NCBI RefSeq assembly: GCF_004117855.1
Contig: NZ_QWBW01000015.1
Span: 1 to 64,000 of the forward strand
DNA: 64,000 nt
Origin: Modicisalibacter coralii
GTDB taxonomy: Bacteria; Pseudomonadota; Gammaproteobacteria; Pseudomonadales; Halomonadaceae
Reading direction: 5' to 3'
The translations under genes and the position numbers were made by a program. Every line of letters begins with the position of its first letter. Within the stretch, counting starts at the first letter, position 1. The notes below the pieces were generated by a model. It saw only the letters and a list, made by a program, of their open reading frames with translations. It did not search any database and was not told where the DNA came from. Positions 28,199 to 36,633 of the stretch are shown piece by piece.

Positions 28199-28231
28199 TC
28201 GGCTTCGCCGTACCACCAGCAAGGCACCCGC

Positions 28232-28731
28232 ATGACGCCCTGGCGCGCGACAGCCATACGCCGCTGCGCATGGAGAAGAAGTTTCTCGGCGACTACGCCA
28301 AGATCCACTTCGCCGGTCACGAGCTGCACCTGCTCAACCCGACCACCTTCATGAACCGCAGCGGCGCGGCTGTCGCCGCGCTCTGCCAGTTCTTCAAGAT
28401 CGCCCCCGAGGAACTGCTCGTCGCCCACGACGAACTGGACATCGCCCCCGGCACCGCCCGCTACAAGCGCGACGGCGGCCACGGCGGTCACAACGGCCTG
28501 CGCGACACCATCAGCGCGCTGGGCAATCGCAAGGACTTCCACCGCCTGCGCATCGGCATCGGCCACCCCGGCAGTGCCAAGCAGGTCACCAACTATGTAC
28601 TGGGCCGCCCCGGCAAGGCCGAACGTCAGGCCATCGACGCCGCCATCGACGAGTGCATTGCCACCCTGCCCGACGCCCTCTCCGGCGACTGGGCCAAGGC
28701 CATGAACCGGCTGCACAGCTTTTCCGCCTGA
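28232..28731 (+). pseudogene. pth: Peptidyl-tRNA hydrolase lacking its N terminus (frameshifting 5' deletion)
   Basis: Pth recycles peptidyl-tRNA and is normally about 195 residues. From codon 28234 onward the frame reads like Pth (DALARDSHTPLRMEKKFLGDY), with FMNRSG, VAHDELDI, GGHGGHNGLRD and RLRIGIGHPG all intact. The first about 28 residues are absent, including the GLGNPG Asn and the catalytic His of TRHNAG. ATG 28232 has a well-spaced AAGG (28221-28224) and looks like the original start, but it is offset by two bases from the Pth frame. The deletion therefore also shifts the frame. The only in-frame ATG is 28270, giving 153 residues without the catalytic His and with no ribosome site. 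Either a real lesion or a sequence/assembly error. Confidence 0.85.
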
Positions 28732-28747
28732 GTCGGAAAATCTCGCT

Positions 28748-28832
28748 GTAAGCTTGAAGCTATAAGCCGTAAGCCATCCCAACCGGCCGCGTGAGCTGTC
28801 TTACCGCTTAACGCTTATGGCTTACCGCTCAT
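28748..28832. repeat. Inverted AAGC-type repeat between pth and ychF
   Basis: The left arm is built of short GTAAGC/ATAAGC-like units (28748-28777). It is mirrored by CGCTTAACGCTTATGGCTTACCGC on the right (28805-28828), with a perfect 9-bp core GTAAGCCAT (28769-28777) / ATGGCTTAC (28817-28825). It resembles the dispersed AAGCT-rich intergenic repeats known from halophilic gammaproteobacteria. Confidence 0.6.
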
Positions 28833-28888
28833 ACCGAGTAGAATACCGACCCATCACACGCCTCGAACTCTCTTTCCAGGAAGATTCC

Positions 28889-29980
28889 ATGGGATTCAAC
28901 TGCGGCATCGTCGGCTTGCCCAACGTCGGCAAGTCCACGCTCTTCAATGCACTGACCAAGTCCGGTATCGACGCCGAGAACTTCCCCTTCTGCACCATCG
29001 AGCCCAATACCGGCATCGTGCCGATGCCCGACCCGCGCCTCGACAAGCTCGCCGAGATCGTCAAGCCCGAGAAGGTCGTCCCCACCACCATGGAGTTCGT
29101 CGACATCGCCGGACTGGTGGCGGGCGCTTCCAAGGGCGAAGGCCTGGGCAACCAGTTCCTCGCCAACATCCGCGAGACCGACGCCATCGCCCACGTGGTG
29201 CGTTGCTTCGACAATGACAACGTCATCCACGTCGCCAATCAGGTCGACCCGCGGGCCGACATCGAGACCATCAATCTGGAACTCGCGCTGGCCGACCTGG
29301 ACAGCGTCGAGCGCGCTCTCCAGCGCCTCGCCCGGGTGGTCAAGAGCGGCGACAAGGAGGCCATCGCCACCAAGGCCCTGCTCGATCGCATCCAGCCGCA
29401 CCTCGCCGAGGGCCTGCCGTTGCGCAGTTTCGGGCTCTCCGACGAAGAGAAGCGCCAGGTCAAGAGCTACGGCTTCCTGACACTCAAGCCGACCATGTAC
29501 ATCGCCAACGTCAACGAGGACGGCTTCGACGCCAACCCGCACCTCGACACCGTGCGCGAGATCGCCGCCGAGGAAGGCGCCGTGGTGGTGCCGGTGTGCA
29601 ACCAGCTCGAGGCCGAGATCGCCGAACTGGAGGACGAGGAGCGCGCCATGTTCCTCGACGAGATGGGCATGGAGGAACCGGGCCTCGACCGGGTGATCCG
29701 CGCCGGCTACAACCTGCTCGGCCTGCAGACCTACTTCACCGCCGGGGTCAAGGAAGTGCGCGCCTGGACGGTCAGGGTAGGCGCCACCGCGCCCCAGGCG
29801 GCCGGCGTGATCCACACCGACTTCGAGAAGGGCTTCATTCGCGCCGAAGTGGTGGCCTACGACGATTTCGTCACGCTCGGCGGCGAAGCCGGCGCCAAGG
29901 ACGCCGGCAAGTGGCGCCTGGAGGGCAAGGAGTACATCGTCGCCGATGGCGACGTGATCCACTTCCGCTTCAACGTGTGA
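28889..29980 (+). CDS. ychF: Ribosome-binding GTPase/ATPase YchF (Obg-like)
   Basis: Universally conserved P-loop NTPase that binds ribosomes and in bacteria prefers ATP; linked to stress responses. The 363-residue protein has G1 GLPNVGKST near 8-16, G3 [20 protein letters not shown] and the altered G4-like NVNE, then a C-terminal TGS domain ([22 protein letters not shown]...). ATG 28889 is the family start; the frame is open 24 codons further. Linkage pth-ychF is conserved across gammaproteobacteria. Confidence 0.97.
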   Translation: MGFNCGIVGLPNVGKSTLFNALTKSGIDAENFPFCTIEPNTGIVPMPDPRLDKLAEIVKPEKVVPTTMEFVDIAGLVAGASKGEGLGNQFLANIRETDAIAHVVRCFDNDNVIHVANQVDPRADIETINLELALADLDSVERALQRLARVVKSGDKEAIATKALLDRIQPHLAEGLPLRSFGLSDEEKRQVKSYGFLTLKPTMYIANVNEDGFDANPHLDTVREIAAEEGAVVVPVCNQLEAEIAELEDEERAMFLDEMGMEEPGLDRVIRAGYNLLGLQTYFTAGVKEVRAWTVRVGATAPQAAGVIHTDFEKGFIRAEVVAYDDFVTLGGEAGAKDAGKWRLEGKEYIVADGDVIHFRFNV

Positions 29981-30000
29981 CGCGACGGGGGCGATATTCC

Positions 30001-30029
30001 TTGACAGCTCAGCGTCTTATACGTAATAT
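30001..30029 (+). promoter_or_regulatory. Strong sigma-70 promoter of tRNA-Met
   Basis: A perfect TTGACA (30001-30006), 17-nt spacer and TAATAT (30024-30029) end 15 nt before the tRNA. This is the best promoter match seen in the window. Confidence 0.8.
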
Positions 30030-30044
30030 TCGCCCTCGTTGAAC

Positions 30045-30121
30045 GGCTACGTAGCTCAGCTGGTTAGAGCACATCACTCATAATGATGGGGTCCCCTGTT
30101 CGAATCAGGGCGTAGCCACCA
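30045..30121 (+). tRNA. tRNA-Met, elongator (anticodon CAT)
   Basis: A 77-nt tRNA with encoded CCA. Acceptor GGCTACG/CGTAGCC, anticodon stem CATCA/TGATG enclosing CTCATAA (anticodon CAT), and T-loop TTCGAAT. The paired G1-C72 acceptor end fits an elongator rather than initiator tRNA-Met. Confidence 0.95.
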
Positions 30122-30130
30122 GAACATGCC

Positions 30131-30170
30131 AGAAGGCCCCGTCGGTTCGCCGACGGGGCCTTCTGCGTTT
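30131..30170 (+). terminator. Strong hairpin terminator after tRNA-Met
   Basis: A perfect 15-bp stem (30131-30145 with 30150-30164) capped by a TTCG tetraloop is followed by GCGTTT. It may also end the convergent murB operon on the other strand. Confidence 0.8.
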
Positions 30171-30237
30171 CGGATCTTGTCGAGCCACACGAGCCGATCG
30201 CCGCGGGCTCGCGGCCCCTGTACGACCCGCCGTCATT

Positions 30238-31272
30238 CTACGGCTTTCCGCCCCCTGCCGGCCGCGCCTGCCCGAAGCGCCGCGGTTCGCGCTCCAGGCA
30301 CACGCCGAAGCGCCGCTCGACCGCCGCCGCGACGCGCTCGGCCAGTGCCAGCAGTTCCGCGGCGCTGCCGCCGCCGTGATGCACCAGCACCAGGGCCTGA
30401 CGGTCGTGAACGCCGACATGGCCGTCACGCAGGCCCTTGAGGCCGCACTGGTCGATCAGCCAGCCGGCCGCCAGCTTGACGCCGCCATCGGGCAGGGGAA
30501 AGTGCGGCATCGTCGGAAACGCCGCGAGCAGTGCCCGTGCCTGGTCTGCATCGACCCGCGGGTTCTTGAAGAAGCTGCCAGCGTTGCCGAGCCGCGCCGG
30601 GTCGGGGAGTTTCTCGCGGCGTACCGCACTTACCGCGTCGACGATCTCGCTCGGCGACGCTGCGGCCGAGACCCGCGAGGCCAGGTCGCCGTAGTCGAGT
30701 CGGGGCCGCGGGCGACGCGACAGGCGCAGCACCAGGCGGGTGATGATCACGCGGTTCTCGAGGGCGTGCTTGAAGACGCTGTCGCGGTAGCCGAAGGCAC
30801 ACTCCTCGCGTCCCAGCACCCGCTCGCGCGCCCCGTCTCGCTCGATCAGGTGAACTTCCTCGAGCACCTCGGCGAGTTCCACGCCGTAGGCGCCGATGTT
30901 CTGGATCGGCGCCGCCCCGGCCAGCCCGGGAATCAGCGCCAGGTTCTCGATACCCCACAGGCCGCGCTCGGCCATGGCGACGACCAGTTGGTGCCAGTTC
31001 ACGCCGGCCCCCACGTGAACGCGCACGGTGTCGCCGTCGGCCGCTTCCAGCCAATGCTCGGTCAGCGCCGGGCGCACCACGAGCCCCGGCAGCCAGGGCT
31101 CCAGGACCAGGTTGCTGCCGCCGCCGATCACCGTCAGCGGCCAGGTGTGGCGTTCGGCCTCGATCAGCGCCTGGCGGGCCTCGGCGATCGAGGTCACCGT
31201 CGCCAGACGCTCGGCGGTGGCGGGCAGCCCCAGGGTGTTGGCCGCGCTCAGATCGACGTCGTGCTGGATCAT
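30238..31272 (-). CDS. murB: UDP-N-acetylenolpyruvoylglucosamine reductase
   Basis: FAD enzyme completing UDP-MurNAc synthesis for peptidoglycan. The 344-residue type I MurB has LPLTVIGGGSNLV-like FAD binding (IGGGSNLVL), IPGLAGAAPIQNIGAYGVE, the catalytic serine region GNAGSFFKNP and a C-terminal substrate domain. Its ATG overlaps the phosphatase stop (ATGA). Last gene of the comEC-to-murB run. The last about 15 residues are Pro/Gly/Arg-rich. Confidence 0.95.
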   Translation of the reverse strand: MIQHDVDLSAANTLGLPATAERLATVTSIAEARQALIEAERHTWPLTVIGGGSNLVLEPWLPGLVVRPALTEHWLEAADGDTVRVHVGAGVNWHQLVVAMAERGLWGIENLALIPGLAGAAPIQNIGAYGVELAEVLEEVHLIERDGARERVLGREECAFGYRDSVFKHALENRVIITRLVLRLSRRPRPRLDYGDLASRVSAAASPSEIVDAVSAVRREKLPDPARLGNAGSFFKNPRVDADQARALLAAFPTMPHFPLPDGGVKLAAGWLIDQCGLKGLRDGHVGVHDRQALVLVHHGGGSAAELLALAERVAAAVERRFGVCLEREPRRFGQARPAGGGKP

Positions 31273-31742
31273 GACCCCGCCAGGCGGCGCCGGATCTCGT
31301 CGATCAGGCCGTCGCTGGCCGCCTCGATCAGATCGAGCACCGTCTCGAAGCCTTCGTCGCCACCGAAATAGGGGTCCGGCACCGCGTCGTCGGGGCGCCC
31401 GGCATAGCTCAGGAAGAGATCGACCGTCGCCCGGCAATCCACGGGCCGGCCCGCCTCGATCGCGGCGAGGTTATCGTGATCCATGGCCAGGATGTAGTCG
31501 AAGTGGCGATAGTCCGCCGCGTCGAGAACCCGCGCGCGCAGCCCGGCGATGTCGATGCCACGCTTGCGTGCCGCCGCCTGGGCGCGCTCGTCGGGTGCCT
31601 TACCGACGTGCCAGTGGCCGATGCCGCAGGAGTCGACCTCGACCCGCTCGGCAAGGCCGGCACGCTGAAGGCGCGCCCGAAACACGCCTTCGGCGCTCGG
31701 CGAACGACAGATGTTACCCAGACACACGAACAGAACTCGCAT
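31269..31742 (-). CDS. Low-molecular-weight protein-tyrosine phosphatase
   Basis: A cytosolic phosphatase of 157 residues. The catalytic loop CLGNICRS starts at Cys7 with Arg13, and the general acid Asp is in DPYFGGDEGF. Wzb/PtpA-type relatives dephosphorylate tyrosine kinases controlling polysaccharide export; no such kinase is in this window. It sits between kdsB (1-nt overlap) and murB (4-nt overlap), a linkage also known in Pseudomonas, so its physiological target may not be a capsule system. Confidence 0.92.
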   Translation of the reverse strand: MRVLFVCLGNICRSPSAEGVFRARLQRAGLAERVEVDSCGIGHWHVGKAPDERAQAAARKRGIDIAGLRARVLDAADYRHFDYILAMDHDNLAAIEAGRPVDCRATVDLFLSYAGRPDDAVPDPYFGGDEGFETVLDLIEAASDGLIDEIRRRLAGS

Positions 31743-32515
31743 CAGTGCGACGCCTCCTGCTGCAGAAACCAATGACGGACCCGCTCGAGATCCGCGGCGC
31801 TGTCCACGCCGGCCGGGTGCACCTCGCGCGCCAGGGCGACCTGGATGTGCCGGCCGTGATGCAGGGCCCGCAACTGCTCGAGCTGTTCGAGCTGCTCCAG
31901 CGGGCTCGGCAGCCAGTCGACGTACTCGGCGAGAAAGCCCGCCCGATAGGCGTAGAGGCCGATGTGTCGCAACCAGGCATCGGTGGCCAGGGTCTCGGGA
32001 CGCGCCGCGAACTGCTCGCGATCCCAGGGAATCGGTGCCCTTGAAAAGTACAGCGCCCGGCCGCGCACGTCGCGCACCACCTTGACCACGTTGGGGTTGA
32101 ACAGCGCCTCGACGTCGCCGATCGGCTCGGCCAGCGTGGCGATCGCCGCCTCGGGGTCGTCCGCCAGGCGCGCGGCGACCTGGGCGATCGACGCCGGGGG
32201 CAACAAGGGCTCGTCGCCCTGGACGTTGACCACGATGGTCTCGTCCGCCAGCTGCAGCGACTGCGCCACTTCGGCCAGCCGGTCGGTGCCGGAAGGATGG
32301 TCGTCGCGGGTCATCAGCGCCTCGCCGCCGGCTGCCTCCACCGCCGCCCGGATCCGCGCGTCGTCGGTCGCCACCACCACCCGGGCGGCCCCGCTGTCGA
32401 GGGCACGCTGCCAGACGCGCACCACCATCGGCACCCCGGCGATATCGGCGAGCGGCTTGCCCGGCAAACGGCTCGAGGCGTAGCGCGCCGGGATCACCAC
32501 CACGAACTCGTTCAT
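31742..32515 (-). CDS. kdsB: 3-deoxy-manno-octulosonate cytidylyltransferase
   Basis: Activates Kdo to CMP-Kdo for lipopolysaccharide inner-core synthesis. The 257-residue protein has the nucleotidyltransferase opening [26 protein letters not shown] and [10 protein letters not shown]. The [11 protein letters not shown] stretch near 210 is normal for the family. The start overlaps the upstream Trm112-like gene by 4 nt, and its stop overlaps the phosphatase start. Confidence 0.96.
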   Translation of the reverse strand: MNEFVVVIPARYASSRLPGKPLADIAGVPMVVRVWQRALDSGAARVVVATDDARIRAAVEAAGGEALMTRDDHPSGTDRLAEVAQSLQLADETIVVNVQGDEPLLPPASIAQVAARLADDPEAAIATLAEPIGDVEALFNPNVVKVVRDVRGRALYFSRAPIPWDREQFAARPETLATDAWLRHIGLYAYRAGFLAEYVDWLPSPLEQLEQLEQLRALHHGRHIQVALAREVHPAGVDSAADLERVRHWFLQQEASH

Positions 32516-32733
32516 GCCTCGGGGTCCGTTGCCGCGGCCGGGCCCGACGACTTGCCGAGCTTCTCGTCGGCATCCATGACCCGGGCCTCTTCCTGGAGCA
32601 TCACCGGGATGTCGTCGCGTATCGGGTAGGCCAGGCCATCGTAATGGCACTTGAGTTCGCCGCGTTCGCGATCGTACTTGAGCTTGCCCTGGCACAGCGG
32701 ACAGACCAGCATGGCCAGCAATTCCTTATCCAT
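32512..32733 (-). CDS. Trm112/YcaR-family small zinc-binding protein
   Basis: A 73-residue protein with the family opening [14 protein letters not shown] (a single CPLC pair), the [20 protein letters not shown] segment and a short divergent tail. In gammaproteobacteria it is encoded between lpxK and kdsB. Trm112 relatives stabilise methyltransferases; the bacterial role is unsettled. It overlaps both neighbours. Confidence 0.9.
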   Translation of the reverse strand: MDKELLAMLVCPLCQGKLKYDRERGELKCHYDGLAYPIRDDIPVMLQEEARVMDADEKLGKSSGPAAATDPEA

Positions 32734-33757
32734 GAGTTACCTCGCAGGTCGCGGGTTGTAGCGTATCGAGTCGTTCGGCCAGCCAGCTCGCGAAGGCCGG
32801 ATCCGGCGCCGCCTCGACGTCCAGCGCCCAGCAGCGCTCGTTGGCGAAGCGCCGGCATTTGACCGCGTCCTTGGCGGTCATCACCACCGGGCGGTTGTCG
32901 GCGAAGCGCAGATCCTCGGCGCTGAAGCGGTGATGATCGGGCAAGGGGTGCGCGTCGTGGCTCACGCCCAGCGCCTCCAGCGTGGCGAAGAAGCGCGCCG
33001 GGCGGCCGATGCCCGCCAGGGCATGCACCCGCCCCGAGAACGGTGGCGTCTCGACACCATAGCCCACCCCGTCGGTGAGATGCCGCCAACGGGCCGGTAC
33101 CAGTTGCATGCCGTAACCGGCCGGCGCCCCGCCAGCCGCCGCGGCAAGTCCCTCGCGGCCGCCGCCGTTGACCACCAGGGCATCCACGCTCGCCAGGCGC
33201 GCCAGCGGCTCGCGCAGCGGCCCGGCGGGCAGGCAGCGGCCATTGCCGAAGCCCAGGGCACCGTCCACCACCACCAGTTCGATGTCGCGACCCAGCGCCA
33301 GATGCTGCAGGCCGTCGTCGGCGATGACGATGTCGCAGCCGGCGGCGATCAGCTTGCGAGCGCCGCGGGGGCGGTCCGGGTCGACCACCACCGGCCGCCC
33401 GGTCTGCTGGGCGAGCATCAGCGGCTCGTCGCCGCTGAAGGTCACGTCGCTGTCGGCGTCGACGTAGAACGGGTAGCGCGGTGCCTGACCCCCGTAGCCC
33501 CGCGAGACGATCCCCGGCCGCCAGCCGCGCTCGCCCAGCCAGCGCACCAGCCAGGCCACCAGCGGCGACTTGCCGGTCCCGCCCAGGGTCAGGTTGCCGA
33601 CCACGATCACCGGCACCGGCGAGCGCCAGATCGGCTTGCGGCCGCTGGCGTAGGCCCGGCGGCGCGTCTCGACGCCGAGGCGGTAGAGCCACGACAAGGG
33701 CCGCAACGCCTGCAGCCAGGCGGCGTCACGATAGCCGGCATCGACCCAGCGGCTCAT
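32726..33757 (-). CDS. lpxK: Tetraacyldisaccharide 4'-kinase
   Basis: Membrane-associated kinase phosphorylating the lipid A disaccharide at the 4' position. The 343-residue protein has the P-loop GNLTLGGTGKSP near 54-65, then VSRGYGG, GDEPLMLA and ADDGLQHLALGRD, all conserved. Its ATG overlaps msbA's stop (ATGA), coupling lipid A maturation to export. Confidence 0.95.
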   Translation of the reverse strand: MSRWVDAGYRDAAWLQALRPLSWLYRLGVETRRRAYASGRKPIWRSPVPVIVVGNLTLGGTGKSPLVAWLVRWLGERGWRPGIVSRGYGGQAPRYPFYVDADSDVTFSGDEPLMLAQQTGRPVVVDPDRPRGARKLIAAGCDIVIADDGLQHLALGRDIELVVVDGALGFGNGRCLPAGPLREPLARLASVDALVVNGGGREGLAAAAGGAPAGYGMQLVPARWRHLTDGVGYGVETPPFSGRVHALAGIGRPARFFATLEALGVSHDAHPLPDHHRFSAEDLRFADNRPVVMTAKDAVKCRRFANERCWALDVEAAPDPAFASWLAERLDTLQPATCEVTHG

Positions 33758-35496
33758 GCCACCGCCTCCTGGAACTGCAGACGATGCAGCGCGGCATAGG
33801 CGCCGTCCCGGGCGAGCAGCTCGGCATGAGTCCCGCTCTCGACGATCTGCCCCTGCTCCATCACCAGGATGCGATCGGCGCGCTCGATGGTCGACAGGCG
33901 ATGGGCGATGACCAGGGTGGTACGACCGCGGCAGACTTCCTCGAGGGCACGCTGGATGTAGCGCTCCGACTCGGTGTCGAGCGCCGAGGTGGCCTCGTCG
34001 AGGACCAGCAGCGGCGCATCCTTGAAGATCGCCCGGGCGATGGCCAGGCGCTGGCGCTGGCCGCCCGAGAGCATCACGCCGTTGTCGCCGATCACGGTGT
34101 CGTAGCCCTGCGGCAGGCGACGAATGAACTCGTCGGCGTAGGCGGCGCGCGCCGCCGCCTCGACGCTGGCGCGGTCGGCATCGGGCACGCCATAGGCGAT
34201 GTTGTCGGCCACCGAGGCGTTGAACAGCGTGACCTGCTGCGAGACCAGCGCGATCTGCCGGCGCAGCGGCGACAGCCGGTACTCGTCGAGCGGCACGCCG
34301 TCGAGGCACACCCGCCCCTGCGTGGGCCGGTAGAAGCGTGGCAACAGGCTGACCAGCGTCGACTTGCCGCTGCCCGAGCGGCCGACGATGGCGATCATTT
34401 CGCCGGCATCGATCTCGAGATCGATGCCCTTGAGCACCTCGGGCTGATCCGCGCCGTAGGCAAAGTGCACGCCCTCCAGGCTCACACGACCGGCGATGTT
34501 CTCGGGATCGCGATGGCCGTCGTCGATCTCGGTGGGCTCCTCGAGCAGGCGGAACAGTTCGCCGGCCGCCGCCAGGCCCTTCTGGATCACCGAATTGACC
34601 TCGCTGAGCGACTTGATCGGCTTGGCCATCAGCGAGGCGGCGGTGATGAAGGCCACGAACTCGCCCGGGGTCATGTCGGCCATCAGTTCGGGGGCCATGG
34701 CCAGCCAGACCAGGGCGGCCAGCGACAGCGCCACCAGCAGCTGGATCACCGGCGTGCTGACCGCCTTGGTCAGCGCCTCCTTCATGCTCTGCTCGCGGTT
34801 GTAATCGCTGACGGCGGCGAAACGGCGCTTCTCGTACTCCTCGGCGCCGTGGGTGCGCACCACCTTGTAGCCGGTCAGGGCCTCGGAGGCGACGTGAGTG
34901 ACGTCGCCCATCGAGTTCTGGATGCGCCGCGAGAGACGCCGGAAGCGCTTGCTGGCGTAGCGCACTACCCCGGCGATCAAGGGCGTGACGGCGAGGAACA
35001 GCAGCGTCAGCATCCAGTTGGTCCACAGCAGATAGACCACCAGGCCGATGACGAACAGCCCCTCGCGCAGAATGATGGTGATGGCGTTGGTGGCCGCGCC
35101 GGTGACCTGCTCGACGTGATAGGTCACCCGCGAGATCAGGTGCCCGCTGGAGTGGGCGTCGAAGAAGCGCCCCGGCAGGTGCAGCATGTGATTGAACACG
35201 CTGCAGCGCAGGGAATGGACCACGTTGCGCGCCACGTCGCTCATGAAGTAGGTGCCCAGGAAGGTCCCGGCGCCGCGGGCGGCGAACATGCCGACCACGA
35301 ACAGCGGCAGATACAGCCGGAACGCCGCATCGGGATTCTGGATACCATCGATCAGGCGTTTCATCATCTCGGCCAGGGCGGTGCTCGACGCCGCGTAGAT
35401 GGCATAGCCGAGCACGGCGGCGGCGAAGGCCTTCCAGTGCGGCTTCACGTAGCCGAGCAGGCGCCGGTACAGGGACAGACTGGTGGCTTGCGTCAC
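33754..35496 (-). CDS. msbA: Lipid A flippase, ABC transporter MsbA
   Basis: Homodimeric inner-membrane exporter that flips core-lipid A to the periplasmic leaflet. The 580-residue protein has a six-helix domain (about 1-310), then an ATPase domain with Walker A GRSGSGKST, signature LSGGQRQRLAIARA, Walker B LLVLDEATSALD and switch IAHRLST. It is encoded between exbD and lpxK with 4-nt overlaps on both sides. Confidence 0.95.
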   Translation of the reverse strand: MTQATSLSLYRRLLGYVKPHWKAFAAAVLGYAIYAASSTALAEMMKRLIDGIQNPDAAFRLYLPLFVVGMFAARGAGTFLGTYFMSDVARNVVHSLRCSVFNHMLHLPGRFFDAHSSGHLISRVTYHVEQVTGAATNAITIILREGLFVIGLVVYLLWTNWMLTLLFLAVTPLIAGVVRYASKRFRRLSRRIQNSMGDVTHVASEALTGYKVVRTHGAEEYEKRRFAAVSDYNREQSMKEALTKAVSTPVIQLLVALSLAALVWLAMAPELMADMTPGEFVAFITAASLMAKPIKSLSEVNSVIQKGLAAAGELFRLLEEPTEIDDGHRDPENIAGRVSLEGVHFAYGADQPEVLKGIDLEIDAGEMIAIVGRSGSGKSTLVSLLPRFYRPTQGRVCLDGVPLDEYRLSPLRRQIALVSQQVTLFNASVADNIAYGVPDADRASVEAAARAAYADEFIRRLPQGYDTVIGDNGVMLSGGQRQRLAIARAIFKDAPLLVLDEATSALDTESERYIQRALEEVCRGRTTLVIAHRLSTIERADRILVMEQGQIVESGTHAELLARDGAYAALHRLQFQEAVA

Positions 35497-35924
35497 GGCG
35501 TCTCCGCGTGTTTGGAGGATGAGGGCGTCGCGCGGGTGGCGATACGCACCCGCTGGATGTCGAGCGAGGCGGCCTGGTCCAGGGCCGTCACCACGGCGCC
35601 GTGGGTGGCCTGGGCATCGGCCTCGATCACCAGGCCGCGTTCCCGGGCGGTCGCGGCCCGCTCGGCCAGCGCCCGATGCAGCGCCTCGCGGGAGGTCAGC
35701 GTGCGCTGGTCCAGGCGATAGGTGCCGTCCCGGGTCACCGTCAGGGTCACCGGCGCGGCCTCGAGGGCCTGGCCGTTGTCGCTCGACGGCAGGGTCAGCT
35801 CCAGCGCCTCGCGGGTCTCGAAGGTGGTCGAGACCATGAAGAAGATCAACAGCAGGAACACCACGTCGATCAACGGCGTGAGGTTGACCTCCTCCGGTTC
35901 GCGGTGGCGACGCGGAAACTTCAT
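35493..35924 (-). CDS. exbD: ExbD/TolR-family proton-channel subunit
   Basis: A 143-residue inner-membrane protein with one N-terminal helix (LTPLIDVVFLLLIFFMVST, including the essential Asp in PLIDVVF) and a periplasmic domain. Works with the ExbB-like neighbour to convert proton-motive force into mechanical work. No tonB or tolA gene is nearby, so the energised partner is unknown; position next to msbA and lpxK recalls Pseudomonas. Confidence 0.9.
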   Translation of the reverse strand: MKFPRRHREPEEVNLTPLIDVVFLLLIFFMVSTTFETREALELTLPSSDNGQALEAAPVTLTVTRDGTYRLDQRTLTSREALHRALAERAATARERGLVIEADAQATHGAVVTALDQAASLDIQRVRIATRATPSSSKHAETP

Positions 35925-36595
35925 GCGCGGCGGCCCCGGGCCTCGCGCGGGGCGCTGCGCACGTCGCGGCGCTCCGCCAGGGTCAGCTCCTGGCCATGAT
36001 GGGCGAGGAACTCCACCACCTGGCCGGCCTGCTCCTCCATGCGCACGGTGATGTCCTCCACCCGGCGCTGGAAGTAGCGATGGAACATCAGCGCCGGAAT
36101 CGCCACGGTCAGACCCGCCGCGGTGGTCACCAGTGCCTGGGAGATGCCACCGGCCAGTTCGGTGGTGCGCTGCGCGCCCTCCGCCGAGACGATCACCGCG
36201 AAGACCTGGATCATCCCCACCACGGTACCCAGCAGGCCGATCAACGGGGTGATCGAGGCGATGGTGCCGAGCGGGCTGAGAAAGCGCTCCATGTCGTGGA
36301 TCACCGCGGTGGCGGCTTCCTGAATGCGCGCCCGGACCTGATCCTGCCCCAGCCGGGCGTTACGCAGACCCGCCGCCAGCACCCCGCCCAGCGGCGAGTG
36401 GCTCTCCAGCCAGAACAGGTTGACCTGCCCCTGCTGGATCAGTTCGCAGACCTCTTCGCCGAGACGCGCCGGCGCGATCCGCGAGGCCCGCAGGCTCCAC
36501 AGACGCTCGACGATGATCAGCGTGGCGAGCAGCGAGCAGCCCAGGATCGGGATCATCAGGACCCCGCCGGCCACCAGCGCGTCGTAAACGTTCAT
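35921..36595 (-). CDS. exbB: ExbB/TolQ/MotA-family proton-channel subunit
   Basis: A 224-residue inner-membrane protein with three helices and the family core LGTIASITPLIGLLGTVVGMIQ (about 109-130) and GGISQALVTTAAGLTVAIPAL (about 148-168). ATG 36595 is used; an upstream open extension of 61 codons overlaps intergenic DNA. It forms a pentamer around ExbD in known complexes. It overlaps exbD by 4 nt and follows comEC by 38 nt. Confidence 0.92.
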   Translation of the reverse strand: MNVYDALVAGGVLMIPILGCSLLATLIIVERLWSLRASRIAPARLGEEVCELIQQGQVNLFWLESHSPLGGVLAAGLRNARLGQDQVRARIQEAATAVIHDMERFLSPLGTIASITPLIGLLGTVVGMIQVFAVIVSAEGAQRTTELAGGISQALVTTAAGLTVAIPALMFHRYFQRRVEDITVRMEEQAGQVVEFLAHHGQELTLAERRDVRSAPREARGRRA

Positions 36596-36633
36596 TGCGT
36601 CCCGTCTCCCGGTTCGTGAAGGCAGCGCCGCTT

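Noticed and set aside
28232-28400. An alternative small gene starting at ATG 28232
   Set aside because: The frame has no family resemblance; it is better read as the displaced original pth start.
30131-30164. tRNA-like or riboswitch structure after tRNA-Met
   Set aside because: It is a single perfect stem with TTCG loop directly after a tRNA; terminator is the simplest reading.
31850-31905. Repeat expansion in kdsB ([10 protein letters not shown])
   Set aside because: Family members have a similar LEQ-rich segment at this place, so it is normal coding sequence.
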